Shown here: positions 8,301 to 19,000 of the stretch, one piece after another
Layout: each line of letters opens with the position of its first letter
How positions within the stretch are numbered: the first letter of the stretch is position 1
NCBI GenBank assembly: GCA_016285835.1
Contig: JAEERM010000002.1
Span: forward strand, 17,089 to 81,088
Length of the DNA stretch: 64,000 bases
Source: Fibrobacter sp.
Lineage (GTDB): Bacteria > Fibrobacterota > Fibrobacteria > Fibrobacterales > Fibrobacteraceae
Reading direction: 5' to 3'
The notes under the pieces: generated by a model
The model's input: only the letters and a program-made list of their open reading frames with translations
Told to the model about the DNA's origin: nothing
Databases searched by the model: none
Program-made: the position numbers and the translations under genes

Positions 8301-11300
8301 GCAGGAATTCTTTGAATCACAAACCGAGGTCGCTACAGTTCCAGAAGCGTCCGTGGTGTAGTGAACTTTAACCTTGGAATTGTCGTTCACACCTTCCAAA
8401 AGAAGATTCAACTTGAAAACCTTCGCCTTGTATGATGCAAAGAAGTTATAGACTCCTTGATCATGCAAAGTTGCGACAGAAGAATCGTGAACAAACACTT
8501 CGCAGAAAGGCGAGATTACATCCTTTTCAAGGCGTACCGGGTCCCCGTTCACCAATCCACAGCGCCACCGTTTATTCTTCTCATTCGTATTTATCTCGGA
8601 ACAATTGGGCCGAACCCACTCACCCGCAGCACTGTGTAACAAGCTTCCAGCACAATCAGGGCGTTTGACAATATCTTCGCAAAGCTCACCATCAATGGTT
8701 TTATGCTTCTTGTTATCACAAAATCCCGTCGAAGGAATGTCTGAACGATTAACAAACGCCTCTCCCATCAAATTGACAGACTCATAACTCGGCTGGACAA
8801 TCGTCCCGTTTTCGTTACAGGATTTAAGACGGAAGAAAACGGTGCCATTGGTTGCCGAATTGTTTGCTGTCACTTTGAATATGGGTGTCGTTGAGTTACC
8901 CTCTAGCGCCACACGATAGGTCGTTAGTCCATTTGAAGAGCTGATTTTCACGACCGGATTCTCAGGCGAAATCTTCCAGTTTGCATCAGGGGGATCTTCC
9001 ACCGTAACATCAACCTCGATTGGCTTTTTTCCCTCGGTAACAAGACTTACTGTGACACCACTCGTAGAGGCATCGCCTGCAAAAAGACGTTCACTAGCAA
9101 CCTCAAACTTAACCCTAGTCGCCTCACCATTTTCTCCATCGACACTTATCCAGAATGGCATTTTCTTGTAGTTTTTTTTATCATTGGGCGTAAAAGAACA
9201 CTGATAGTTACCCGGAGACAACTTCCCATTGTGTGTAAGAACTTCGGTCATCGGGAAAGACGGGGTACAGTTCATTTGTCCCGCAGTCAAATTCATTTTA
9301 CCCCCATTCAAATTGACAATGCTCAGGTAATCAGAAAGCCTCCCAGGAGAATCCTTTGTCAGGTAAATAATTCTCGGTAACAATACGTAGCTCGGTTTGA
9401 TGGTTGTATAACTCCCCGAAGTCAAATTATCATACTGCACTTCCTTGTTCCTGTACTGAGATTCAAGCGTTACAGAAAGTTGCGGAGCATTAGAAATGTA
9501 GTAGTTGTCAAAGCCATTCACCAATTCCTCACCATCCGTGACAATCGTGGGATCTTTATCGTCTTCTGGGACATTACCACAACCTATTTCATTTTTACCG
9601 CAAATTATGTAATTGTCGACGAGATCCTGCTGCAAGGATTCGTCGAATCGAATAAATATGTTGTCCGAGTTGGTATTCTGAATCTTGGCGCAATTCTTGC
9701 CCGCCATGAAGAAGGTGCCATCCCACACCCTAACGTTACGACCATCAATTTTCTTCGTGTTTGAGTTAAGCATAAACATTCCAATATCACCCTTAGAATA
9801 GACATAATAGCGGTGAGTTCCAGCTCCTTCACCGATAACCTGGCTTGCGCCGTTACCCAAATAGACAAAAACATTTGACCGGGCCGTCGTCTCAGGGAAG
9901 TTTATATTTCCAAGTTTGTTTGCCGCATAAAAGATAAAGTTTCCGTCCAAAGTTCCGCTGGGATTATTGAATACATTTTTAGAACCGAGATTGACCACAA
10001 GATAACCATGATAAAGATTCTCAGGAGCCGCTTTTTTCCAGCAAGTGTTGAGCGCAGACACATTGAAGTTATCAACGTTCTTGCCATTAAGGCAGGTGGT
10101 CTTCTTATCGTAGTCCTTAAATGCATCATAAGCAGTTGTGATGCCATCTTCAATCTGGTAATTAGTGCCATTACATCCTTTTTGCTTGGTACCCAAAATA
10201 CTTTTACAATAGTCAACAATGCTCGTATTGCATTGCATCGAGGATGTCGAAGAACTCACCACATTTCCGAATGTCTTAAACATGTTATAGTCCTGCACAT
10301 ACGTAGTCGGAGATTGTTTCGGCATATTCGTGCAGCCATTGTAGTTAACACACTTTTGCGCACCTTTTATATATACGGACTTGCCTTGTCCACCGAGAGT
10401 CAAGTGCTTCGCACTGAATTCTTGCGATAACCCGCCATCATGATTCGGACCACTACCACCAAACGGAGACGATTTTTCAAATTTGACATGCCCCTTTGCA
10501 ACAAAATCATGCTGCAATTTCGCAACATAAAACTCGGCCGAAGGCCCCATACAGAAATTTCCTTTGATTTCCGCATCTTTTGTATCGTCTGGCGTGAATT
10601 TTCCATTTACGGTAAGGTCCCCACCCACCACAAATTTATAACCCGTATTCGCCATAAAAAGATTCTTTTCAAAAACGGCATTGCCCCCTAGATTCAACAT
10701 TAAATTAGTCGCATTTCCCATCACATAGAGGTCTCCGCCAGTTAAAGCTTCGTTCTGATATTTCAAATCCCCCGCAATACAAGCGCGTTTACCCGCGCTA
10801 ATGTTGTTACCGCTAAGTTCCATATTTCCCGTAATCACTAATTCATCTTGTATTATAAACGGGTTTCCGCTCCAGTTCCCGTTAATCAATGCAGAAGACG
10901 TCGTAAAGCCCTCCGTCGAATGGACGGAAGAACCGACATACGCATACGGGTTATCGACATGCTTGTGAACAACAATCTGCGGAACCTGGACCTTGTAAAG
11001 GCCACGAACATTGAATACAGCCGTCTCACTATATTTCGCATTCCCGCGAGAAGTTCCCGTCGACACGACGGTGAACTTGAAGGCCGAACCATCGGCATCG
11101 ACACCTGTCAGCCACACTGAAAAAAGTTGCTTTCCGCCATTCATCCCACGCACAACACTCGTAAGAGCAACGGGTTTCTTTTTACCATCGTAATATTGCC
11201 GGACAATGCCGCCCACATCATTCGCATGGTAAGTCATCCACGACCGGGCACTTTCGAGACCAGCATGGGCGGCTTCCCTCGCCTCAGACATAGCCATGCG

Positions 11301-11429
11301 TTCTGCACTCGTGAATCCTGTACTACTGAGCCACTTGTACGTAGCCGTAGCAGCAATCGTCGCAACCATCATGAAGATGAGGACTGTTATAAGGGATACA
11401 CCTTTCTTTTTTAGGCAATACATGTTCAT
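5385..11429 (-). CDS. Giant PilX/GspK-like minor pilin, 2014 aa (cluster 3)
   Basis: N-terminus MNMYCLKKKGVSLITVLIFMMVATIAATATYKW (prepilin-like, no Glu5); conserved modules shared with 13068-19505 and 27602-35242. Confidence 0.85.
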   Translation of the reverse strand: MNMYCLKKKGVSLITVLIFMMVATIAATATYKWLSSTGFTSAERMAMSEAREAAHAGLESARSWMTYHANDVGGIVRQYYDGKKKPVALTSVVRGMNGGKQLFSVWLTGVDADGSAFKFTVVSTGTSRGNAKYSETAVFNVRGLYKVQVPQIVVHKHVDNPYAYVGSSVHSTEGFTTSSALINGNWSGNPFIIQDELVITGNMELSGNNISAGKRACIAGDLKYQNEALTGGDLYVMGNATNLMLNLGGNAVFEKNLFMANTGYKFVVGGDLTVNGKFTPDDTKDAEIKGNFCMGPSAEFYVAKLQHDFVAKGHVKFEKSSPFGGSGPNHDGGLSQEFSAKHLTLGGQGKSVYIKGAQKCVNYNGCTNMPKQSPTTYVQDYNMFKTFGNVVSSSTSSMQCNTSIVDYCKSILGTKQKGCNGTNYQIEDGITTAYDAFKDYDKKTTCLNGKNVDNFNVSALNTCWKKAAPENLYHGYLVVNLGSKNVFNNPSGTLDGNFIFYAANKLGNINFPETTARSNVFVYLGNGASQVIGEGAGTHRYYVYSKGDIGMFMLNSNTKKIDGRNVRVWDGTFFMAGKNCAKIQNTNSDNIFIRFDESLQQDLVDNYIICGKNEIGCGNVPEDDKDPTIVTDGEELVNGFDNYYISNAPQLSVTLESQYRNKEVQYDNLTSGSYTTIKPSYVLLPRIIYLTKDSPGRLSDYLSIVNLNGGKMNLTAGQMNCTPSFPMTEVLTHNGKLSPGNYQCSFTPNDKKNYKKMPFWISVDGENGEATRVKFEVASERLFAGDASTSGVTVSLVTEGKKPIEVDVTVEDPPDANWKISPENPVVKISSSNGLTTYRVALEGNSTTPIFKVTANNSATNGTVFFRLKSCNENGTIVQPSYESVNLMGEAFVNRSDIPSTGFCDNKKHKTIDGELCEDIVKRPDCAGSLLHSAAGEWVRPNCSEINTNEKNKRWRCGLVNGDPVRLEKDVISPFCEVFVHDSSVATLHDQGVYNFFASYKAKVFKLNLLLEGVNDNSKVKVHYTTDASGTVATSVCDSKNSCEIPMFAGDSVFLEYEENGNDEFSQWQFIKSASTGEVYSASSDQTLKILAVRDTLVHAVFNKNKNHCFYTDFKDTESGWCSATSSRECIDKCTSTGKKNSCSVKGDGLRPESHWLVPRTNSGHNYAEISRDADAIYYSGSGNGNSSNATVTYLLNRAEAGGHGLLMSRFKSCAMQGNKKNSLMNSGFILRSSDNAGEYSILSIYGIQESGNFSVVARMCEGDGTGINNVSKAHCSAEKPFGIRLTSSEFANTAFNVNVDVRGDNAVIELSYKNGSSWVRSTVSLPLTIPASYGQFVGLSLAEDCFKVYNLGWESNDWYGQDCFDIPKVTCSFATNYLGGILPLNEETTPWVGLSKWFNDPTDPTKMHDGCTLSYHYNGCDLDDNLLTNRCDPWLDGTTHCSSCNFNTDDGPYYVTGKSANTLKNSTYTFGVAGLHGMSKTYNYNGSAVYGSVREASVTVDCSGSGGNGHLYTASCGRFMVGDITECAQDVSFSTDACVNQTSCMVSVSGGIANLRSSTMSGDVSGLPEDPNSGIAPTISMIMKDANGRLSQEFQINGNGRFNRDVNLMADMQEFDPEKVVSIEFSSAHAFTLSGLTSSCPNTVGVLGCSAQIEGDRFVVHSTITNASAAVCKVDGSEKYGTAEKDCPSDGVFYIPAVDVYKNLNNSGDLQRSYTFTVTTTAKDNKSQKTTCTTDPVVLSRNEFTCSVSTHGELVAGDEMPAINYSITNCPLGGCSVIATVGGEAPVTLNYRDDGLVASWMPNINTKAGTYQYILEYGGLTCEASVTFKDGQDGEATNCAIDFSDSTFTADLSLPSGGNSSVKLWYTDYLGNVIGQAKSTSSSTTSFREHLPAITVSGQYVLVLSINGKEACSVNYEYTAPAEIKADCYIENGRFKTKNKNTGETIYSVSLNRNDNGTPYGNTVSTGSWSADGFVDLDAYVPTTPGTYTYNLWGSELLCSVTYEVKDESEENP

Positions 11430-11438
11430 CTCGTCCCC

Positions 11439-12797
11439 CTAATCCCTCGGCCCGTTACTCGGAACGGGTACCACTAGTGAAATATTCGATTTTTCGCCGC
11501 CCCTGTTTACCGCGAGTTCCAGCAAGAACGCTTTCACATTCTTCTTATCCGGAATCAGAGGGACATAATTCTTGTCATCGAAGTTGTAATTCGCCGATTC
11601 GACTCTTCGCAACTGCAAATTCCGTATAGTCACCCTGCCCAACGCCGACGAGGGCGAATAGCTCGCGAAAGTGAATGCAAGACAAACGTTCTTCTCCTGT
11701 TTTTTCAAGCTAAAGCGGAAGGAACGCAAATTCGGTTCATAATCTGTCGCCGGTACATAGAACAAAAAGTCATCAAGATCCTGGACCAAGGTTCCATCCA
11801 AATGGCGAAATCCCACAGCAGCATGATCGCGGCCAGGGCAGAACAATCGACTATTGTCTGCATTGTACGGCAATTCAAACGAAATTTCATACGTCACGCT
11901 CGGTTCCAAAGTCACTTTAGAACAGAGGATGTTCCACTGGCTGCCGTCCACCGGCGCAACCCCCGTAAAGGCCTTGCCCACGAACACCTGGTTCACCTCT
12001 TTTCCCGTTGTAATGGGTTTATTGTGTTCTCTGTCGTAGTTGGACACAAAACCTGTAAGATTAATTTTTTCGCCCCCATCGGCAGGCGAAATAGAAAGGA
12101 AATGGAAATGCTCATCGCCACTATGGCCCGAAGCATATCTCGAAAGAAGCCTGAAAGGAGTTCCGCTCACCCCAGCACCGACAACAGGGAGCACGAGCGC
12201 TTTTTCCGCAGAAGTCGAGAACGCATCCCCGACAACGCCCGGCTGAGCAGGAATTACGTGGAATCGTTCGATATCGGAGGCAATTTCCACCACCACGGAC
12301 GGATCAGGGCAATCAGACGACGTTTTCGCTTTTATTTTTTCAACGACCGAACACTTACGGTAAAGGGACTTGCCACGTTTGAACCAGGCAACCTCTTCAA
12401 CGACATCAGCCTGTCCCGCCGAAGAATAGCGCAGGCGCCTCATCCTCAAAGTATCCGTTTCGCCATTTGCGGACTGGACTAGGTGGAACGACGATGAATC
12501 CGGAACTAGAGCGGATGGATCCATATAAACTTTAGGGGAAGCAACAAACATATCGGGCAAAGAGGCGCTGCCAGCTTCTTTATAGACCTTGGCCCCCATC
12601 TGCGACACATCAACAGAAAACATATCAGCAACTTTTTCCGCGACTTCGCTAGCCTTGAGCATGTTCTGAGTGCGTACTCGGAACTTGGTACTGTCACTGA
12701 AAGCACGGCCTGCAACAAGGACCACCACCCCTAGAATGGCGATATAGACCATAAGCTCCATTAACGTGAAGCCGCGTTTTTCACAATTCCCGTTCAT
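11439..12797 (-). CDS. PilW/GspJ-like minor pilin with large C-terminal extension (cluster 3)
   Basis: MNGNCEKRGFTLMELMVYIAILGVVVLVAG; start moved to the ATG at 12797. Ends 9 nt before the giant gene. Confidence 0.85.
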   Translation of the reverse strand: MNGNCEKRGFTLMELMVYIAILGVVVLVAGRAFSDSTKFRVRTQNMLKASEVAEKVADMFSVDVSQMGAKVYKEAGSASLPDMFVASPKVYMDPSALVPDSSSFHLVQSANGETDTLRMRRLRYSSAGQADVVEEVAWFKRGKSLYRKCSVVEKIKAKTSSDCPDPSVVVEIASDIERFHVIPAQPGVVGDAFSTSAEKALVLPVVGAGVSGTPFRLLSRYASGHSGDEHFHFLSISPADGGEKINLTGFVSNYDREHNKPITTGKEVNQVFVGKAFTGVAPVDGSQWNILCSKVTLEPSVTYEISFELPYNADNSRLFCPGRDHAAVGFRHLDGTLVQDLDDFLFYVPATDYEPNLRSFRFSLKKQEKNVCLAFTFASYSPSSALGRVTIRNLQLRRVESANYNFDDKNYVPLIPDKKNVKAFLLELAVNRGGEKSNISLVVPVPSNGPRD

Positions 12798-12886
12798 ACG
12801 CCCCGACGGTAACGTCCTCCAGAGGAGGACAATTTCAAACAACATCCCGAATCCACCGGACCCCGGAGTTCATAAAATAATAAAAA

Positions 12887-12908
12887 GGGTGTGACGTACG
12901 CCACACCC
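12887..12908 (-). terminator. Hairpin plus U-run about 90 nt upstream of cluster 3 pilW-like start
   Basis: Minus strand GGGTGTGGCGTACGTCACACCC followed by TTTTTATTATTTT. Confidence 0.7.
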
Positions 12909-13003
12909 AACAGATAAAATAGTGGTAAAATAAGAAATCAAAGACTCAGCCACCAAAAGGGCCACCAGTCAAGACGTAATTTTATGATAAGAAAAATATA
13001 ACA

Positions 13004-13038
13004 AAAAGGAGAAAGCCCCCAAAGGGGCATCCTCCTAC
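13004..13038 (-). terminator. Rho-independent terminator of the giant gene 13068-19505
   Basis: Minus strand AGGAGGATGCCCCTTTGGGGGCTTTCTCCTTTTT. Confidence 0.8.
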
Positions 13039-13067
13039 TTATTGCCAAATATGAACATCAAACTCCT

Positions 13068-16000
13068 CTATTCAAAACAACTGGTTTGTACCCACCACCA
13101 AGCATCACTTGCATCTTGATTTATCCATTCTGGATCATCAGTTCTGTCTGGATTCACTTTATAACACTTTCCACTGGCCATGTTATCAAGCCCACTCTTA
13201 TAACATTTACCATGATAACCACCTTTACCATTTACAAAGTCCACACAAATATTTTGTTGCGCCGGAGCAAATGTCACCTTAAACGTGCACTCCTTGGACA
13301 CCTTCACACCATTCACATCACGGCTGATATTGAATTGATAATCCTTTTCACCAGTACCGCTTTGATCATAGAACGATACATTTCCGGAAGTGTAGCCAGA
13401 CCCACTTTCATATACCGTCGGCCCTTTTTTAATTTTCCATTCGCACTCTCCATCGCATCCACTCACGTTAGGAGAAACCACAATTGGGCTTTCGGGATTC
13501 TGTCCGGTCGTTGGCGAAGGACACGTCAAGGTCAGGTTAACATTGTTCACCGTATGCGTCACCGTACAAGCCGGATTACCATTCAAACTCAGGATGAAAT
13601 CATAGGTTCCATTGGCATATTCACCCAAATGCAAATCGAAATTCAGTGGGGCGTTAGAATTCGCAGCCACATTCTGTTGACCAAGCACATTGCCCAAGAG
13701 ATCAGATCTCGTGAGAGTTGCAGCGACATTCCCCATATTTCCGCCAGAAACAAATGCCGTAAAATGCCCCTGAGGCGTAATCTTACACTCTGATGCAGAC
13801 GCAGGAATAGACTCTATTATTTCAAAGCTACCCGACGTACAGGAACCGTAAACCTTTGTTTTTGTCGCATTATAAACCGTCACCGTATAGGAATAGGTTC
13901 CAGCACTCATCGCTGTCGCCGTATTCAGGCTCGGCGCCCAAGACATGGAGCCTTGAAGGGTCGAGCTATGTGCGTATTCCGTACCATCCGACAGAGTAAG
14001 GTCGTATACGCAGCCTCCAGCAGGGCAATTATTGGCTTCGACAACAACTGCCGGGACACCTCCCCCCTGCACAAAGCTAGTCGTAGGTCCATCAAGCCGG
14101 CAATTTAAGGAAACTGGGCTAAGAGGCATCGATGTCGCAGTACATTCGCTCGTTGGAGGAGTAAGTTCTGTCGCGGCATCATCATCGTACACCGACACCT
14201 TGAAGGAATACTGTTGCGCTTGAGTTCCTTCGTACAATCTATCTTCAAAATTTGGATCATCGATGAGGAATATGCCTTGTGAATTACAGGGGCCAAAATA
14301 AGTCGGTAAGGAAGATTCCGTTAGAGATTCCACCTTGCACTTCTTTGCAATCTGGAACGGGTCAATATTCGTACTTATACGCCACTGTCCTGCCGGAGTA
14401 TAAGTAACATCGTTTTCACCGCAATTCACGCTCAAGGTTGCCGAGCATTGGCTCGTAATGGAATCAATCGTATAAGTGCCGAACCCGCTTCTCAGAATTA
14501 TTTCTTTAACATGTTCCGGATCAAACCCATAACGGGAAGCAAAGTCCTTGTTTTCAAAATCGTTCACTGCGGAGGCCTCTAAATTTACCGCATCGGAGGT
14601 TTTGCCCGAGACATCTTTAAATGTAGCCGTAACCTTAGTCCCCGCGTCCATCGTCACATAGAACATCACTCTCGCATCGCGGAGATTTACTCCACCTTCT
14701 CTATTCAAAACAACTTTGTGCTCTCCGGTAATGCCCGATGTCGTCCCTGCCAAGCGTTCATTCTGGACACAAGTATGCTTTTGGCCCACATAAAACTCAC
14801 CGCAGCCAGCCGTAAACACTTTTCCGCGTTGCATACAATAGACCCTTACAGAGGCATTACGGACCGCTCCATTCAGGCTATCGTGCTGGAAGCCATGATC
14901 TCCTTCGTACTTGAAATAGAAGTTACCCGATCTGAGTTCGAGCGCATCATTCACAAGGCCACTCTCCACATATCCATCGGCTCCAATATTCCCGCCACAA
15001 TACGTTCCATTTATCAAGCCGGCACCAAGCAAACGTTTATATCTACCACTGGGCATATCGCAACCATTATAATAATACGAGATGTCGTCAACACAATCCG
15101 CACCTTTATCCGCGAACCACTTGGAATAACCGATCACAGGGGTCACGTCTTCATTGCGTGGGACCTGACCTGCCATATATTTAGCTGCAAAAGAACAAGT
15201 TATGGTCGGGGTGGCATAGCACTTGTCTTTATACTGTTCAGAGAACCAGCTTACATCGTACACACCAAAATCGGAATCACCCAATTTAAGCCCAACATAA
15301 GCATGTTCATCATCATCCAAGGAGCCACCCATTAAGGCAGAAAGCGCTTTCAAATCAAATTTTGCGACAGCACGCCTAAAACCGGATGCGCCAGGAACAT
15401 TCCCCATAATAAGTAAGCTATCTCTCTTATATATAGTCACATCGAAATTCAACGAGGCCCTAGATTCCCAAGAAAGCCCAGCCCCCGAAACGGAGTCTTT
15501 CAATCGAGCGGACATACAATTTGCCCCCTTTGCATAAGTTTCAGTCATCGAGACCGATGTCAAATAACAGACACGGGCAAACGTTTCCTTTGCTGTCGAA
15601 TTACGTCCAGTTGAATCAATTCCAAAGAAATTCACCGAAACATATTCCGTTCCAGCCCTATTTGACCTAATTACAAGGCCACTATTCAAGGATGTTTTGT
15701 CCACTTTTGTAGGGCTGGTTATATCCGTCCAAAGTTGAATATTATATGTACCTTCAATACCTGCATCCACAGTATTCATCATCATCGCAACATTTCCGTC
15801 ATCAGGCCGTTTTAAATATTTATGCGAGAAAATTTCCGGCCGAGCACGTCCACCACCATTACTATTTACAACGATCCAGTTGGCATTTTCATAGCGAAGG
15901 TCGTTATTTTTGCATGGCATCGACCCTTGACAATAATCTATACAATCAGGATCTTTGTTGTTTTTACACCAAATATCCGTTTTATTGAATTCCGCATAGA

Positions 16001-19000
16001 AGCAATGCGGATCTCTCTCATTGAACACGGCCGTATAGGACACATCATCACTCATTACAAACCGTACTGTATCCGAGGAGTTTTCAGAATGGTTCCCTGA
16101 GCCATCCGAAATAGACCAACGAGCAAATCGATCATCACCACCTTCTTTTGTGGTCAAACGAACATTTTGGCCCGAATAGACAATTATATCGCACCCTACC
16201 GAACTCGAACAAGTTTTCTTTTTGGGGTGAGAGAATGTTGTATCTTCCGGTTCGAAAATATCTATGAGAACATCACTGTCATCGGCGTTTTTTAGCGCAA
16301 CATGGAGCATGTAGTGTAAGCGTTTGAGCGAGGCATACAGGATATACCCTCCAGCGTTAGTTGCATCATCCTTTGGCGCAGTCACATAATTGAATTTTTC
16401 AGGATTATACATGACACAAGTTCGTCTGTCAAACGAGCCCTCTATAAAACCGTATTTTACAGATTCACCTAAACCCGCATCACATTCCCACTTTTCATTT
16501 GCAACTTTATTATCACACCCATGGTATCGAGGAAGATCAACCCATTCCAATGGCGTTGGCATCGGGCAATTTTCCAAGGAATCGGCGGCCAGTTTGTACT
16601 TAGGATTTTTTTCACATTCTTCCTCATATTCACGGCAGTAATCAGCAATCGAGCCTCGATGTATCGTTGCAACACCACGACGGTTAAAGGCCTTTATTAC
16701 AGAACCCCCACCAACAATACAGCCTTCTGGGTTTTGCAAAGTAAACCGAACCGTACCAGGCAAAGCCGATGGACTTACAGACACATTAAATATCGGATAC
16801 GTGGTTTCTACACTGGAGTATGGTTTTTCGACGGCATAATACTGGGAGCCATCCGCAGCTTGTTTCCAGGTAATATTAGAATTATCGGATTTCCTCACAT
16901 CCCAACCGGTGGGCAAGTCCGACATTCCGATACGTATCTTAAAATCGCCCGTTAATGACGAGGGTTTTACAACCAGTTTGACTTCACCGGAACCCGATTG
17001 CCCCACTTGGAAGAATTCATTTGCGGCACCTGCAAAATGGACCATGGGAGTCGTCGTAGAGTCGCCCTCTAGAAGTTGCACATAGAAATCGGATTTAAGC
17101 GTTCCACCTTGCGGATTATTCCGAGTGAAAGAACAATTATAGACATTCGTATTCAAGTTAGCACTGACAATTTTGTCTTTAACCTTACCACTTGTAAGAT
17201 CATTTGCACGCCCGTCACACGAAAGAATTCCACCTTGTTTCGGCGCTCCCGTACGCGGAATCACCGTTATATAATCCGACAGTTGACCAGGAGAACTGGC
17301 ATTCAGGTAAACAACTCTCGGCATAACCTGGATGGTGGGCCCAGGATTAACCACATTCATTTCATCAATTTTATCAGGACTCTTATATTCAGACTCTACG
17401 GTAACATACAGCTGAGGGCCCATCGCAACAAAATCCGGATCGTACGGACCTTCCACAAAGCCAACCGACGACGAGGAGACCAACGCTGCCGATGACGAAC
17501 TTGTAGGAGAATCGCCGCAATAAGCACTATCGGCTACGGGGCAAACAATTCCACTTTGCGCAATATCGTCGACAACATCTTCGTCGTACATCATGGTGAC
17601 CGTACCATTTATATCCGGAATTTTTGCACAGCTTGACGCCGTTGCATATACAGAACCGGCCCAAGTACACTGCCCCAGGAAGCCCTTTATATCAGCCCTT
17701 GTAAAAAAGAAATAATTTCGAGTTGACTTGTCATTTTCACAGTTGATATGAACATCAGCCCCATCTTTCAAATACACAAAAACACGGGAATTCGGCGTTG
17801 TTTTGGGGAAACGGCCATGGTTTGCATTCGGCCCACCAAATTTAGTGTCATAGATAAACAAGAATTTTCCATTCAAAGACGGGGCGCTAGCATCGTTAAC
17901 ACCTCCAGCAGCATTCTCGTTAAAAGTCAATTTAAGAACCAGATAATCATTAAACAAGTATCTCTTTCTCTTATCCTTATCGTTGTATAGCTTTTCGTAA
18001 CAGCTATTCATTTTTGTTGTTTTATCATTTGAAATATGATTAAGGTGATTGCAGTCTGGAATACCCGACTTCGACGCAGTATCGGCGTATTTCTCAAATT
18101 TTTTCCACCCTGTCATAAGAATATCGCTAACATAATACGGCGAATTGCTACAAGATTTCCCTGTTTGTGATTTCGGTTTCCAAATAGCATCACAGTAATT
18201 TTTTACAGATTTGCCACATTGGAAAGACGGATTTTCTGGAAGCGTTCCGCGCACAATTCCCCTTGACGCAAATCCTGCGTAACCCAAGTCCTTATTTCCA
18301 CCCTTAATTTGATAATATTTTTTGAATTTTTTCCCGTTTACAGTCTCTTCATTACAATTATCCACGCCAGGAACCACATTAACTTGGCATGCGGCAGCAT
18401 CTTTTACATACACTGTATCTTTGTCACTTGTTCCAAGTTGCCTATGGCTAAGTCCGGAAATCCCGTTGTTTGTATTTAAGCCATATCCACGGCCATTCTT
18501 AAACGATGTCGGCATCCAGACATGATGCGCTACAATAAAATCATGGTTTGCTGACTCCGATTCAAACTGGATGGAAGCAGAATTCCCTAGGCACAGATTC
18601 CCTCCTATCGAATGTTGGAAAGCACTTAAATTCGGACGCATCACGCCCTCTAAGTACATATTTCCACCCACAGAAAAACCGGGATCGCCAATATTGCCGA
18701 TGGTCAAGTTGCCCGCAAAATAGGCATTTTCTCCAATATTTCCAACAAACTTATTCGAACCAGATCCAGCCAGGCCACCCACAAAAAGATTTTTGGTCCA
18801 TATTCCGTTATTGGGATCCAAATTGCCCCCCACGCAAGTCGTTCCGCCAGCCTTAATCTTGTTACCGCTCAACGTGACTTTACCCGTAACAACAAAGTCT
18901 CCATCCAGATTAATCGGGTTCGACCCATTCGCCATACCCCAGTCCCCATTGATAAGGGCAGATGTGACTCCATGCCCACCAGCAAAGGATGTAGAGCCAC

